Assembly: GCA_903813345.2 (NCBI GenBank)
Contig: CAIIXF020000335.1
Location: 1 to 64,000 of the forward strand
Direction: 5' to 3'
Source: Owenia fusiformis
Lineage: Eukaryota; Annelida; Polychaeta; Sabellida; Oweniidae
Length of the DNA: 64,000 nucleotides
Shown here: positions 10,582-23,297 of the stretch, one piece after another
Numbering within the stretch: the stretch's first letter is position 1
Layout of the letters: every line of letters starts with the position of its first letter
The notes under the pieces: model-generated
Seen by the model: only the letters and a program-made list of their open reading frames with translations
Databases searched by the model: none
Told to the model about the DNA's origin: nothing
Position numbers and translations under genes: made by a program

Positions 10582-12627
10582 ACTGATCGATTGTTGATGT
10601 TTGCGAGTTGCAGAAAGATGCTTCGAGGTTTATCTCAGCTGTACTGATTGCGTTATGAGATGTATGGATATCTCGGCTCAATTTATTGATAGCGCGCCGA
10701 CGTAAGAGAACAAACTTCCGGTTTGATCGGCTCAGCCAGCAAAGATACAATGGCGAATTATAACTGTGTTTGTTACCATATTTTGGAGCCGTTTTTCAGT
10801 GTCTTCTAATGTCGGAGTATAGTCAACAAGACTATGTCATTAAAGGACATAAAATTCTCTACAAGATGCACCCGCGTCGCCCTCTTGAAAACTCGATCGA
10901 AGCCAAGAAAAAATGAGAAAACTATGAAATGTACACGCTAAAATTCAAAGATTTCGCAATGAAATTGAAATAAATCAATCAACATGAAGACAAAGTTGTT
11001 TCTATTTGAGCTATTTATGAATTAATATATTATGCGTGCTTTAGAAGCAAACTTCTCTTCGTACAAGGACATTTTGACGATGAAATCGTCGATTGACTTT
11101 CCCTAACTAACACAAATTTTTCGAAGGCAGCCATTTTGAGCGGTTTAGATATCAAGGGAAGAATGTTGTTGCAATGTGATATTTTTTGCCATAAATATCG
11201 TTTAAAGTTGTGTTTTCATCATGCAAATGATAAGTAGCTGTTTGGATACATCATCTTTAAAGATATTTCGAAATGATTCTGTCGTACAATCGAGCACAAT
11301 TTCGTACTTGTTAACAAAACCCGGCATGAAGTTTGTAGTTTAATGGGACGGTGACTGAGAGGCTAGGGAACACATCAGTGTTGTAACATTCATTCTGAAC
11401 GTACCACCTTCATTTGACGGCTATGAGCGGGTTTGGAGCATACGACCTTGTGCAGCGTGTTATCAAACGTATCATCTATGCAAAAGTAAAAAGGGATTGT
11501 GCTTTTAAGTTTTGATTGTGCCAATCAGAATATGGCTTTCAAACTACGACCATTGACCTTGTGGAAGGTAACAATGATGATACGCAACCAAAGTCCTTAG
11601 ATTTACCCATTCATAGCAGCAACGAGATGGCACTTTTGTTCAACTTTTTATTGAATGCTAAACCGACATTCCAGTCGATAATTCTAGCCAGAACTGGCGT
11701 GATTTTGCTATACAGTTCATCAATTGCTGGATATTTTATGCATTGATCTATTAGTTGAAAACCGTTTGCAACTGAATCACGAAACGTAAACTTGTCTCTC
11801 ACAACGTGGGATGACAACACTTACGTCTGTTCTTCTGATTTTTATATGTCGTAAAAAGATAAAAACGGAGCGTCACCAGCTGATTGCGCTTCTTAATTGA
11901 TTGTGCTGAATACGAAATTCGAACAAACTGATTAACTTTATGGCATATCCTTCCCCTAACCCAGAATGTTTATTTCATCATTAACATCTCTGGTTGTTCT
12001 TGTAGACGTTGTCGTTTTAAGAGAACTATAGTCCCACCAAATCCCGAATTATCTAAATAGAACATAGTTTATATCATAGGCAAAGATCGATAGAAATAAT
12101 TTTTTAAATAAAGATGGCATGGTAATCGATTTGGGTTTATTTCTAAATTATAATACTGGATTCTGCTGGTGCTGCCATCTTTATCTCGGCCCAGAATCCG
12201 TATGGTTTATATGTTAGCTACCTATATACCTTCGCTAGTGTCGTGTGTATTCTCATCATTACATTAACATATAGCCCCTCTGTGTTTTGTCAGTAAACAC
12301 TCTCACCAGTGTGTATTCTCAGCATTTCATTACAACCGTGTGTATTGTCAGTGTACACTCTCAACACTTCATTACACCTGTGTAGGGTTGCCAGCATATA
12401 CAGTATTCTTTCCAGTGTTCATTCTAATAGTTACACCACACCCGTTTCTATTTTAAGCATGCACTCTCTTTCTCTCTCCAGTATGTATCCTTTCCTGAAA
12501 TGTTGTGGTCATACATAGGTTTATATAGAAAATGGCTATCTGACATACCGTGAACGCACAGTTGCACACACTATTATGCACTCGATTAGATATTCATAAA
12601 CTAATTTCTCTTTTGGAAGTAACAGTT
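10582..12627. repeat. Spacer 4 (hybrid type)
   Basis: H1 box of copy 4 at 10765-10771. It mixes type B on the left (AAACTACGACC) with AGAATCCGTATGG and TGTGTAGGGTTGCC on the right. GAGCTATTTATG near 11010 lacks one T of the usual run, shared only with spacer 5. No gene is seen. Confidence 0.85.
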
Positions 12628-12643
12628 GGCCCTGATAAGGGCC
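12628..12643 (-). terminator. Histone stem-loop of copy 5
   Basis: Perfect histone stem-loop, 31 nt past the stop of copy 5; one G is missing between stop and hairpin compared with the other copies. Confidence 0.95.
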
Positions 12644-12674
12644 GTTTTGGGTACAATAAGCAATACTCGAGGCA

Positions 12675-13247
12675 TTACTTCTTTGCTGGTTTCTTTGCTG
12701 CAGACTTCTTGGCAGCGATTTTCTTGGCCGCTGGTTTCTTGGCAGCGAATTTCTTGGCAGCTGTTTTCTTAGCTACTGGTTTCTTTGCCTCTTTCTTGGG
12801 TGTCTTCGCTTTCTTTACTTTCTTTGGGGACTTTGATGCTGCAGTCTTTGCGGGTTTCTTAGCCGCCTTCTCGGGAGTCTTGACCTTCTTCACTGGCTTT
12901 TTGGCTGCAGGTTTCTTTGCCTTGACTGGCTTTTTGGCTACCTTTGGTTTCTTGGCTGCCTTTGGCTTCTCTCCGAGCTTGAATGAACCAGATGCGCCAG
13001 TTCCCTTGCTTTGCTTGAGAGTGCCTTTCGTCACACCCGCCTTGAGTGCCATCTTCAGATGAGCATTGATAGATGATTCAGCACCGAGACCGTTAAAGTT
13101 GGCGATGATGTACTTCAGAATGGCTATTCTGCTGGATCCTGTGCGCTCTTTCAAAGCTCCAATGGCCTGGCTGATCATATCGATGTACTTGGGATGTTCT
13201 GCTACCTTGGCGGCCTTCTTCACTTTAGGAACTGCTGTGGCTGCCAT
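12675..13247 (-). CDS. H1: Linker histone H1, copy 5
   Basis: Intact 190-residue H1 with Lys126 to Glu and Ala167 to Phe, but Ala at 110 and 183. It is thus intermediate between the reference form and copies 3 and 6, which suggests recombination within the coding region. Confidence 0.97.
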   Translation of the reverse strand: MAATAVPKVKKAAKVAEHPKYIDMISQAIGALKERTGSSRIAILKYIIANFNGLGAESSINAHLKMALKAGVTKGTLKQSKGTGASGSFKLGEKPKAAKKPKVAKKPVKAKKPAAKKPVKKVKTPEKAAKKPAKTAASKSPKKVKKAKTPKKEAKKPVAKKTAAKKFAAKKPAAKKIAAKKSAAKKPAKK

Positions 13248-15292
13248 ACTGATCGATTGTTGATGTTTGCGAGTTGCAGAAAGATGCTTCGAGGTTTATC
13301 TCAGCTGTACTGATTGCGTTATGAGATGTATGGATATCTCGGCTCAATTTATTGATAGCGCGCCGACGTAAGAGAACAAACTTCCGGTTTGATCGGCTCA
13401 GCCAGCAAAGATACAATGGCGAATTATAACTGTGTTTGTTACCATATTTTGGAGCCGTTTTTCAGTGTCTTCTAATGTCGGAGTATAGTCAACAAGACTA
13501 TGTCATTAAAGGACATAAAATTCTCTACAAGATGCACCCGCGTCGCCCTCTTGAAAACTCGATCGAAGCCAAGAAAAAATGAGAAAACTATGAAATGTAC
13601 ACGCTAAAATTCAAAGATTTCGCAATGAAATTGAAATAAATCAATCAACATGAAGACAAAGTTGTTTCTATTTGAGCTATTTATGAATTAATATATTATG
13701 CGTGCTTTAGAAGCAAACTTCTCTTCGTACAAGGACATTTTGACGATGAAATCGTCGATTGACTTTCCCTAACTAACACAAATTTTTCGAAGGCAGCCAT
13801 TTTGAGCGGTTTAGATATCAAGGGAAGAATGTTGTTGCAATGTGATATTTTTTGCCATAAATATCGTTTAAAGTTGTGTTTTCATCATGCAAATGATAAG
13901 TAGCTGTTTGGATACATCATCTTTAAAGATATTTCGAAATGATTCTGTCGTACAATCGAGCACAATTTCGTACTTGTTAACAAAACCCGGCATGAAGTTT
14001 GTAGTTTAATGGGACGGTGACTGAGAGGCTAGGGAACACATCAGTGTTGTAACATTCATTCTGAACGTACCACCTTCATTTGACGGCTATGAGCGGGTTT
14101 GGAGCATACGACCTTGTGCAGCGTGTTATCAAACGTATCATCTATGCAAAAGTAAAAAGGGATTGTGCTTTTAAGTTTTGATTGTGCCAATCAGAATATG
14201 GCTTTCAAACTACGACCATTGACCTTGTGGAAGGTAACAATGATGATACGCAACCAAAGTCCTTAGATTTACCCATTCATAGCAGCAACGAGATGGCACT
14301 TTTGTTCAACTTTTTATTGAATGCTAAACCGACATTCCAGTCGATAATTCTAGCCAGAACTGGCGTGATTTTGCTATACAGTTCATCAATTGCTGGATAT
14401 TTTATGCATTGATCTATTAGTTGAAAACCGTTTGCAACTGAATCACGAAACGTAAACTTGTCTCTCACAACGTGGGATGACAACACTTACGTCTGTTCTT
14501 CTGATTTTTATATGTCGTAAAAAGATAAAAACGGAGCGTCACCAGCTGATTGCGCTTCTTAATTGATTGTGCTGAATACGAAATTCGAACAAACTGATTA
14601 ACTTTATGGCATATCCTTCCCCTAACCCAGAATGTTTATTTCATCATTAACATCTCTGATTGTTCTTGTAGACGTTGTCGTTTTAAGAGAACTATAGTCC
14701 CACCAAATCCCGAATTATCTAAATAGAACATAGTTTATATCATAGGCAAAGATCGATAGAAATAATTTTTTAAATAAAGATGGCATGGTAATCGATTTGG
14801 GTTTATTTCTAAATTATAATACTGGATTCTGCTGGTGCTGCCATCTTTATCTCGGCCCAGAATCCGTATGGTTTATATGTTAGCTACCTATATACCTTCG
14901 CTAGTGTCGTGTGTATTCTCATCATTACATTAACATATAGCCCCTCTGTGTTTTGTCAGTAAACACTCTCACCAGTGTGTATTCTCAGCATTTCATTACA
15001 ACCGTGTGTATTGTCAGTGTACACTCTCAACACTTCATTACACCTGTGTAGGGTTGCCAGCATATACAGTATTCTTTCCAGTGTTCATTCTAATAGTTAC
15101 ACCACACCCGTTTCTATTTTAAGCATGCACTCTCTTTCTCTCTCCAGTATGTATCCTTCCTGAAATGTTGTGGTCATACATAGGTTTATATAGAAAATGG
15201 CTATCTGACATACCGTGAACGCACAGTTGCACACACTATTATGCACTCGATTAGATATTCATAAACTAATTTCTCTTTTGGAAGTAACAGTT
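13248..15292. repeat. Spacer 5 (hybrid type)
   Basis: H1 box of copy 5 at 13431-13437. It is nearly a duplicate of spacer 4: same short T-run near 13678, AGAATCCGTATGG near 14865 and TGTGTAGGGTTGCC near 15045. No gene is seen. Confidence 0.85.
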
Positions 15293-15914
15293 GGCCCTGA
15301 TAAGGGCCGTTTTGGGGTACAATAAGCAATACTCGAGGCATTACTTCTTTGCTGGTTTCTTTGCTGCCAGACTTCTTGGCAGCGATTTTCTTGGCCGCTG
15401 GTTTCTTGGCAGCAAATTTCTTGGCAGCTGTTTTCTTAGCTACTGGTTTCTTTGCCTCTTTCTTGGGTGTCTTCGCTTTCTTTACTTTCTTTGGGGACTT
15501 TGATGCTGCAGTCTTTGCGGGTTTCTTAGCCGCCTTCTCGGGAGTCTTGACCTTCTTCACTGGCTTTTTGGCTGCAGGTTTCTTTTCCTTGACTGGCTTT
15601 TTGGCTACCTTTGGTTTCTTGGCTGCCTTTGGCTTCTCTCCGAGCTTGAATGAACCAGATGCGCCAGTTCCCTTGCTTTGCTTGAGAGTGCCTTTCGTCA
15701 CACCCGCCTTGAGTGCCATCTTCAGATGAGCATTGATAGATGATTCAGCACCGAGACCGTTAAAGTTGGCGATGATGTACTTCAGAATGGCTATTCTGCT
15801 GGATCCTGTGCGCTCTTTCAAAGCTCCAATGGCCTGGCTGATCATATCGATGTACTTGGGATGTTCTGCTACCTTGGCGGCCTTCTTCACTTTAGGAACT
15901 GCTGTGGCTGCCAT
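15201..15914 (-). CDS. H1: Linker histone H1, copy 6, C-terminal frameshift (probable null)
   Basis: Residues 1-183 match the H1 subfamily of copy 3 (Glu110, Glu126, Phe167). One extra base in the run near 15366 (TGCTGCCAGAC for TGCTGCAGAC) then shifts the frame. The usual stop, which would be at 15341-15343, is bypassed and the frame continues for 54 non-H1 residues to 15201. It passes through the histone stem-loop, beyond which the mRNA is normally cleaved. A correctly processed mRNA would therefore have no stop codon and should be unstable (nonstop). The globular domain is complete, so a read-through, polyadenylated transcript could still give a 237-residue H1-like protein. A single-base assembly error is an alternative. 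Confidence 0.85.
   Translation of the reverse strand: MAATAVPKVKKAAKVAEHPKYIDMISQAIGALKERTGSSRIAILKYIIANFNGLGAESSINAHLKMALKAGVTKGTLKQSKGTGASGSFKLGEKPKAAKKPKVAKKPVKEKKPAAKKPVKKVKTPEKAAKKPAKTAASKSPKKVKKAKTPKKEAKKPVAKKTAAKKFAAKKPAAKKIAAKKSGSKETSKEVMPRVLLIVPQNGPYQGQLLLPKEKLVYEYLIECIIVCATVRSRYVR
15293..15308 (-). terminator. Histone stem-loop of copy 6 (inside the shifted open frame)
   Basis: Perfect histone stem-loop. Because copy 6 is frameshifted, the open frame reads straight through this hairpin, so the normal 3' cleavage site lies before any in-frame stop. Confidence 0.93.
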
Positions 15915-17957
15915 ACTGATCGATTGTTGATGTTTGCGAGTTGCAGAAAGATGCTTCGAGGTTTATCTCAGCTGTACTGATTGCGTTATGAGATGTATGG
16001 ATATCTCGGCTCAATTTATTGATAGCGCGCCGACGTAAGAGAACAAACTTCCGGTTTGATCGGCTCAGCCAGCAAAGATACAATGGCGAATTATAACTGT
16101 GTTTGTTACCATATTTTGGAGCCGTTTTTCAGTGTCTTCTAATGTCGGAGTATAGTCAACAAGACTATGTCATTAAAGGACATAAAATTCTCTACAAGAT
16201 GCACCCGCGTCGCCCTCTTGAAAACTCGATCGAAGCCAAGAAAAAATGAGAAAACTATGAAATGTACACGCTAAAATTCAAAGATTTCGCAATGAAATTG
16301 AAATAAATCAATCAACATGAAGACAAAGTTGTTTCTATTTGAGCTATTTCATGAATTAATATATTATGCGTGCTTTAGAAGCAAACTTCTCTTCGTACAA
16401 GGACATTTTGACGATGAAATCGTCGATTGACTTTCCCTAACTAACACAAATTTTTCGAAGGCAGCCATTTTGAGCGGTTTAGATATCAAGGGAAGAATGT
16501 TGTTGCAATGTGATATTTTTTGCCATAAATATCGTTTAAAGTTGTGTTTTCATCATGCAAATGATAAGAAGCTGTTTGGATACATCATCTTTAAAGATAT
16601 TTCGAAATGATTCTGTCGTACAATCGAGCACAATTTCGTACTTGTTAACAAAACCCGGCATGAAGTTTGTAGTTTAATGGGACGGTGACTGAGAGGCTAG
16701 GGAACACATCAGTGTTGTAACATTCATTCTGAACGTACCACCTTCATTTGACGGCTATGAGCGGGTTTGGAGCATACGACCTTGTGCAGCGTGTTATCAA
16801 ACGTATCATCTATGCAAAAGTAAAAAGGGATTGTGCTTTTAAGTTTTGATTGTGCCAATCAGAATATGGCTTTCAAAATACGACCATTGACCTTGTGGAA
16901 GGTAACAATGATGATACGCAACCAAAGTCCTTAGATTTACCCATTCATAGCAGCAACGAGATGGCACTTTTGTTCAACTTTTTATTGAATGCTAAACCGA
17001 CATTCCAATCGATAATTCTAGCCAGAACTGGCGTGATTTTGCTATACAGTTCATCAATTGCTGGATATTTTATGCATTGATCTATTAGTTGAAAACCGTT
17101 TGCAACTGAATCACGAAACGTAAACTTGTCTCTCACAACGTGGGATGACAACACTTACGTCTGTTCTTCTGATTTTTATATGTCGTAAAAAGATAAAAAC
17201 GGAGCGTCACCAGCTGATTGCGCTTCTTAATTGATTGTGCTGAATACGAAATTCGAACAAACTGATTAACTTTATGGCATATCCTTCCCCTAACCCAGAA
17301 TGTTTATTTCATCATTAACATCTCTGATTGTTCTTGTAGACGTTGTCGTTTTAAGAGAACTATAGTCCCACCAAATCCCGAATTATCTAAATAGAACATA
17401 GTTTATATCATAGGCAAAGATCGATAGAAATAATTTTTTAAATAAAGATGGCATGGTAATCGATTTGGGTTTATTTCTAAATTATAATACTGGATTCTGC
17501 TGGTGCTGCCATCTTTATCTCGGCCCAGAATCTATGGTTTATATGTTAGCTACCTATATACCTTCGCTAGTGTCGTGTGTATTCTCATCATTACATTAAC
17601 ATATAGCCCCTCTGTGTTTTGTCAGTAAACACTCTCACCAGTGTGTATTCTCAGCATTTCATTACAACCGTGTGTATTGTCAGTGTACACTCTCAACACT
17701 TCATTACACCTGTGTAGGTTGCCAGCATATACAGTATTCTTTCCAGTGTTCATTCTAATAGTTACACCACACCCGTTTCTATTTTAAGCATGCACTCTCT
17801 TTCTCTCTCCAGTATGTATCCTTCCTGAAATGTTGTGGTCATACATAGGTTTATATAGAAAATGGCTATCTGACATACCGTGAACGCACAGTTGCACACA
17901 CTATTATGCACTCGATTAGATATTCATAAACTAATTTCTCTTTTGGAAGTAACAGTT
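15915..17957. repeat. Spacer 6 (type A, private markers)
   Basis: H1 box of copy 6 at 16098-16104. Type-A markers plus two rare variants, GAGCTATTTCATG near 16340 and GATAAGAAGCTG near 16565, which recur only in spacer 12. No gene is seen. Confidence 0.85.
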
Positions 17958-17973
17958 GGCCCTGATAAGGGCC
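17958..17973 (-). terminator. Histone stem-loop of copy 7
   Basis: Perfect histone stem-loop 32 nt past the stop of copy 7. Confidence 0.95.
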
Positions 17974-18005
17974 GTTTTGGGGTACAATAAGCAATACTCG
18001 AGGCA

Positions 18006-18578
18006 TTACTTCTTTGCTGGTTTCTTTGCTGCAGACTTCTTGGCAGCGATTTTCTTGGCCGCTGGTTTCTTGGCAGCGGCTTTCTTGGCAGCTGTTTTCT
18101 TAGCTACTGGTTTCTTTGCCTCTTTCTTGGGTGTCTTCGCTTTCTTTACTTTCTTTGGGGACTTTGATGCTGCAGTCTTTGCGGGTTTCTTAGCCGCCTT
18201 CTTGGGAGTCTTGACCTTCTTTACTGGCTTTTTGGCTGCAGGTTTCTTTGCCTTGACTGGCTTTTTGGCTACCTTTGGTTTCTTGGCTGCCTTTGGCTTC
18301 TCTCCGAGCTTGAATGAACCAGATGCGCCAGTTCCCTTGCTTTGCTTGAGAGTGCCTTTCGTCACACCCGCCTTGAGTGCCATCTTCAGATGAGCATTGA
18401 TAGATGATTCAGCACCGAGACCGTTAAAGTTGGCGATGATGTACTTCAGAATGGCTATTCTGCTGGATCCTGTGCGCTCTTTCAAAGCTCCAATGGCCTG
18501 GCTGATCATATCGATGTACTTGGGATGTTCTGCTACCTTGGCGGCCTTCTTCACTTTAGGAACTGCTGTGGCTGCCAT
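18006..18578 (-). CDS. H1: Linker histone H1, copy 7
   Basis: Intact 190-residue H1 of the reference protein form. Its DNA, together with spacer 6, is the best match in the window for copy 13 and spacer 12. Confidence 0.97.
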   Translation of the reverse strand: MAATAVPKVKKAAKVAEHPKYIDMISQAIGALKERTGSSRIAILKYIIANFNGLGAESSINAHLKMALKAGVTKGTLKQSKGTGASGSFKLGEKPKAAKKPKVAKKPVKAKKPAAKKPVKKVKTPKKAAKKPAKTAASKSPKKVKKAKTPKKEAKKPVAKKTAAKKAAAKKPAAKKIAAKKSAAKKPAKK

Positions 18579-20630
18579 ACTGATCGATTGTTGATGTTTG
18601 CGAGTTGCAGAAAGATGCTTCGAGGTTTATCTCAGCTGTACTGATTGCGTTATGAGATGTATGGATATCTCGGCTCAATTTATTGATAGCGCGCCGACGT
18701 AAGAGAACAAACTTCCGGTTTGATCGGCTCAGCCAGCAAAGATACAATGGCGAATTATAACTGTGTTTGTTACCATATTTTGGAGCCGTTTTTCAGTGTC
18801 TTCTAATGTCGGAGTATAGTCAACAAGACTATGTCATTAAAGGACATAAAATTCTCTACAAGATGCACCCGCGTCGCCCTCTTGAAAACTCGATCGAAGC
18901 CAAGAAAAAATGAGAAAACTATGAAATGTACACGCTAAAATTCAAAGATTTCGCAATGAAATTGAAATAAATCAATCAACATGAAGACAAAGTTGTTTCT
19001 ATTTGAGCTATTTTATGAATTAATATATTATGCGTGCTTTAGAAGCAAACTTCTCTTCGTACAAGGACATTTTGACGATGAAATCGTCGATTGACTTTCC
19101 CTAACTAACACAAATTTTTCGAAGGCAGCCATTTTGAGCGGTTTAGATATCAAGGGAAGAATGTTGTTGCAATGTGATATTTTTTGCCATAAATATCGTT
19201 TAAAGTTGTGTTTTCATCATGCAAATGATAAGTAGCTGTTTGGATACATCATCTTTAAAGATATTTCGAAATGATTCTGTCGTACAATCGAGCACAATTT
19301 CGTACTTCTTAACAAAACCCGGCATGAAGTTTGTAGTTTAATGGGACGGTGACTGAGAGGCTAGGGAACACATCAGTGTTGTAACATTCATTCTGAACGT
19401 ACCACCTTCATTTGACGGCTATGAGCGGGTTTGGAGCATACGACCTTGTGCAGCGTGTTATCAAACGTATCATCTATGCAAAAGTAAAAAGGGATTGTGC
19501 TTTTAAGTTTTGATTGTGCCAATCAGAATATGGCTTTCAAACTACGACCATTGACCTTGTGGAAGGTAACAATGATGATACGCAACCAAAGTCCTTAGAT
19601 TTACCCATTCATAGCAGCAACGAGATGGCACTTTTGTTCAACTTTTTATTGAATGCTAAACCGACATTCCAGTCGATAATTCTAGCCAGAACTGGCGTGA
19701 TTTTGCTATACAGTTCATCAATTGCTGGATATTTTATGCATTGATCGATTAGTTGAAAACCGTTTGCAACTGAATCACGAAACGTAAACTTGTCTCTCAC
19801 AACGTGGGATGACAACACTTACGTCTGTTCTTCTGATTTTTATATGTCGTAAAAAGATAAAAACGGAGCGTCACCAGCTGATTGCGCTTCTTAATTGATT
19901 GTGCTGAATACGAAATTCGAACAAACTGCTGATTAACTTTATGGCATATCCTTCCCCTAACCCAGAATGTTTATTTCATCATTAACATCTCTGGTTGTTC
20001 TTGTAGACGTTGTCGTTTTAAGAGAACTATAGTCCCACCAAATCCCGAATTATCTAAATAGAACAAAGTTTATATCATAGGCAAAGATCGATAGAAACAA
20101 TTTTTTAAATAAAGATGGCATGGTAATCGATTTGGGTTTATTTCTAAATTATAATACTGGATTCTGCTGGTGCTGCCATCTTTATCTCGGCCCAGAACCT
20201 ATGGTTTATATGTTAGCTACCTACATGTATATACCTTCGCTAGTGTCGTGTGTATTCTCATCATTACATTAACATATAGCCCCTCTGTGTTTTGTCAGTA
20301 AACACTCTCACCAGTGTGTATTCTCAGCATTTCATTACAACCGTGTGTATTGTCAGTGTACACTCTCAACACTTCATTACACCTGTGTGGGTTGCCAGCA
20401 TATACAGTATTCTTTCCAGTGTTCATTCTAATAGTTACACCACACCCGTTTCTATTTTAAGCATGCACTCTCTTTCTCTCTCCAGTATGTATCCTTCCTG
20501 AAATGTTGTGGTCATACATAGGTTTATATAGAAAATGGCTATCTGACATACCGTGAACGCACAGTTGCACACACTATTATGCACTCGATTAGATATTCAT
20601 AAACTAATTTCTCTTTTGGAAGTAACAGTT
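18579..20630. repeat. Spacer 7 (type B with 9 bp of insertions)
   Basis: H1 box of copy 7 at 18762-18768. It contains a 3-bp insertion (AACTGCTGATT near 19927) and a 6-bp insertion (CTACATGTATATACC near 20222), which together explain the 2,673-bp spacing to copy 8. It also has GAACAAAGTTT, the marker of the right half of the array. No gene is seen. Confidence 0.85.
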
Positions 20631-20646
20631 GGCCCTGATAAGGGCC
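20631..20646 (-). terminator. Histone stem-loop of copy 8
   Basis: Perfect histone stem-loop 32 nt past the stop of copy 8. Confidence 0.95.
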
Positions 20647-20678
20647 GTTTTGGGGTACAATAAGCAATACTCGAGGCA

Positions 20679-21251
20679 TTACTTCTTTGCTGGTTTCTTT
20701 GCTGCAGACTTCTTGGCAGCGATTTTCTTGGCCGCTGGTTTCTTGGCAGCGGCTTTCTTGGCAGCTGTTTTCTTAGCTACTGGTTTCTTTGCCTCTTTCT
20801 TGGGTGTCTTCGCTTTCTTTACTTTCTTTGGGGACTTTGATGCTGCAGTCTTTGCGGGTTTCTTAGCCGCCTTCTTGGGAGTCTTGACCTTCTTCACTGG
20901 CTTTTTGGCTGCAGGTTTCTTTGCCTTGACTGGCTTTTTGGCTACCTTTGGTTTCTTGGCTGCCTTTGGCTTCTCTCCGAGATTGAATGAACCAGATGCG
21001 CCAGTTCCCTTGCTTTGCTTGAGAGTGCCTTTCGTCACACCCGCCTTGAGTGCCATCTTCAGATGAGCATTGATAGATGATTCAGCACCGAGACCGTTAA
21101 AGTTGGCGATGATGTACTTCAGAATGGCTATTCTGCTGGATCCTGTGCGCTCTTTCAAAGCTCCAATGGCCTGGCTGATCATATCGATGTACTTGGGATG
21201 TTCTGCTACCTTGGCGGCCTTCTTCACTTTAGGAACTGCTGTGGCTGCCAT
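20679..21251 (-). CDS. H1: Linker histone H1, copy 8
   Basis: Intact 190-residue H1. One private change, Lys90 to Asn in GSFKLGE, falls on a basic residue at the end of the globular domain that is normally conserved. The rest matches the reference form. Confidence 0.97.
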   Translation of the reverse strand: MAATAVPKVKKAAKVAEHPKYIDMISQAIGALKERTGSSRIAILKYIIANFNGLGAESSINAHLKMALKAGVTKGTLKQSKGTGASGSFNLGEKPKAAKKPKVAKKPVKAKKPAAKKPVKKVKTPKKAAKKPAKTAASKSPKKVKKAKTPKKEAKKPVAKKTAAKKAAAKKPAAKKIAAKKSAAKKPAKK

Positions 21252-23029
21252 ACTGATCGATTGTTGATGTTTGCGAGTTGCAGAAAGATGCTTCGAGGTT
21301 TATCTCAGCTGTACTGATTGCGTTATGAGATGTATGGATATCTCGGCTCAATTTATTGATAGCGCGCCGACGTAAGAGAACAAACTTCCGGTTTGATCGG
21401 CTCAGCCAGCAAAGATACAATGGCGAATTATAACTGTGTTTGTTACCATATTTTGGAGCCGTTTTTCAGTGTCTTCTAATGTCGGAGTATAGTCAACAAG
21501 ACTATGTCATTAAAGGACATAAAATTCTCTACAAGATGCACCCGCGTCGCCCTCTTGAAAACTCGATCGAAGCCAAGAAAAAATGAGAAAACTATGAAAT
21601 GTACACGCTAAAATTCAAAGATTTCGCAATGAAATTGAAATAAATCAATCAACATGAAGACAAAGTTGTTTCTATTTGAGCTATTTTATGAATTAATATA
21701 TTATGCGTGCTTTAGAAGCAAACTTCTCTTCGTACAAGGACATTTTGACGATGAAATCGTCGATTGACTTTCCCTAACTAACACAAATTTTTCGAAGGCA
21801 GCCATTTTGAGCGGTTTAGATATCAAGGGAAGAATGTTGTTGCAATGTGATATTTTTTGCCATAAATATCGTTTAAAGTTGTGTTTTCATCATGCAAATG
21901 ATAAGTAGCTGTTTGGATACATCATCTTTAAAGATATTTCGAAATGATTCTGTCGTACAATCGAGCACAATTTCGTACTTGTTAACAAAACCCGGCATGA
22001 AGTTTGTAGTTTAATGGGACGGTGACTGAGAGGCTAGGGAACACATCAGTGTTGTAACATTCATTCTGAACGTACCACCTTCATTTGACGGCTATGAGCG
22101 GGTTTGGAGCATACGACCTTGTGCAGCGTGTTATCAAACGTATCATCTATGCAAAAGTAAAAAGGGATTGTGCTTTTAAGTTTTGATTGTGCCAATCAGA
22201 ATATGGCTTTCAAACTACGACCATTGACCTTGTGGAAGGTAACAATGATGATACGCAACCAAAGTCCTTAGATTTACCCATTCATAGCAGCAACGAGATG
22301 GCACTTTTGTTCAACTTTTTATTGAATGCTTAACCGACATTCCAGTCGATAATTCTAGCCAGAACTGGCGTGATTTTGCTATACAGTTCATCAATTGCTG
22401 GATATTTTATGCATTGATCTATTAGTTGAAAACCGTTTGCAACTGAATCACGAAACGTAAACTTGTCTCTCACAACGTGGGATGACAACACTTACGTCTG
22501 TTCTTCTGATTTTTATATGTCGTAAAAAGATAAAAACGGAGCGTCACCAGCTGATTGCGCTTCTTAATTGATTGTGCTGAATACGAAATTCGAACAAACT
22601 GATTAACTTTATGGCATATCCTTCCCCTAACCCAGAATGTTTATTTCATCATTAACATCTCTGGTTGTTCTTGTAGACGTTGTCGTTTTAAGAGAACTAT
22701 AGTCCCACCAAATCCCGAATTATCTAAATAGAACATAGTTTATATCATAGGCAAAGATCGATAGAAATAATTTTTTAAATAAAGATGGCATGGTAATCGA
22801 TTTGGGTTTATTTCTAAATTATAATACTGGATTCTGCTGGTGCTGCCATCTTTATCTCGGCCCAGAACCTATGGTTTATATGTTAGCTACCTATATACCT
22901 TCGCTAGTGTCGTGTGTATTCTCATCATTACATTAACATATAGCCCCTCTGTGTTTTGTCAGTAAACACTCTCACCAGTGTGTATTCTCAGCATTTCATT
23001 ACAACCGTGTGTATTGTCAGTGTACACTC
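21252..23029. repeat. Spacer 8, left part, interrupted by a retrotransposon
   Basis: H1 box of copy 8 at 21435-21441. This is a standard type-B spacer up to the target duplication CACTC at 23025-23029. One private T (GCTTAACCGAC near 22330) puts a stop in the 76-codon frame seen in other spacers, which argues that the frame is not a gene. The spacer resumes at 29862. Confidence 0.85.
23025..23029. other. Target-site duplication CACTC, left copy
   Basis: CACTC precedes the left LTR here and follows the right LTR at 29862-29866. Uninterrupted units read GTGTACACTCTCAACAC with a single CACTC, which proves a 5-bp duplication on insertion. Confidence 0.95.
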
Positions 23030-23297
23030 TGTCAAGAAGTCTTTTCAAGGTTCTTAATTAAAATTCGTAAGCTTCCAAAATCACCTACATCTTGCTACCT
23101 GCACACACTACATACACCATCATCACCTCTCATACCCAGTTCACACTTCCTCATGTCTCTACCTTTTACCTTGCTAATTATTATTCACTAGAGCAGTATG
23201 CCAAAATTCCTGTTTAAAGTTAATTACTTAATAAGTAAGCAATAAACAAAACTCAAGAATGTGTTATGATTAGCTTAATAGAATACATATCATGACA
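23030..23297 (-). repeat. 3' LTR of the Gmr1-like element
   Basis: 268 bp. On the minus strand it starts TGTCATGATATG and ends CTTCTTGACA, with the usual TG...CA ends. It appears base-for-base the same as the LTR at 29594-29861. Confidence 0.95.
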
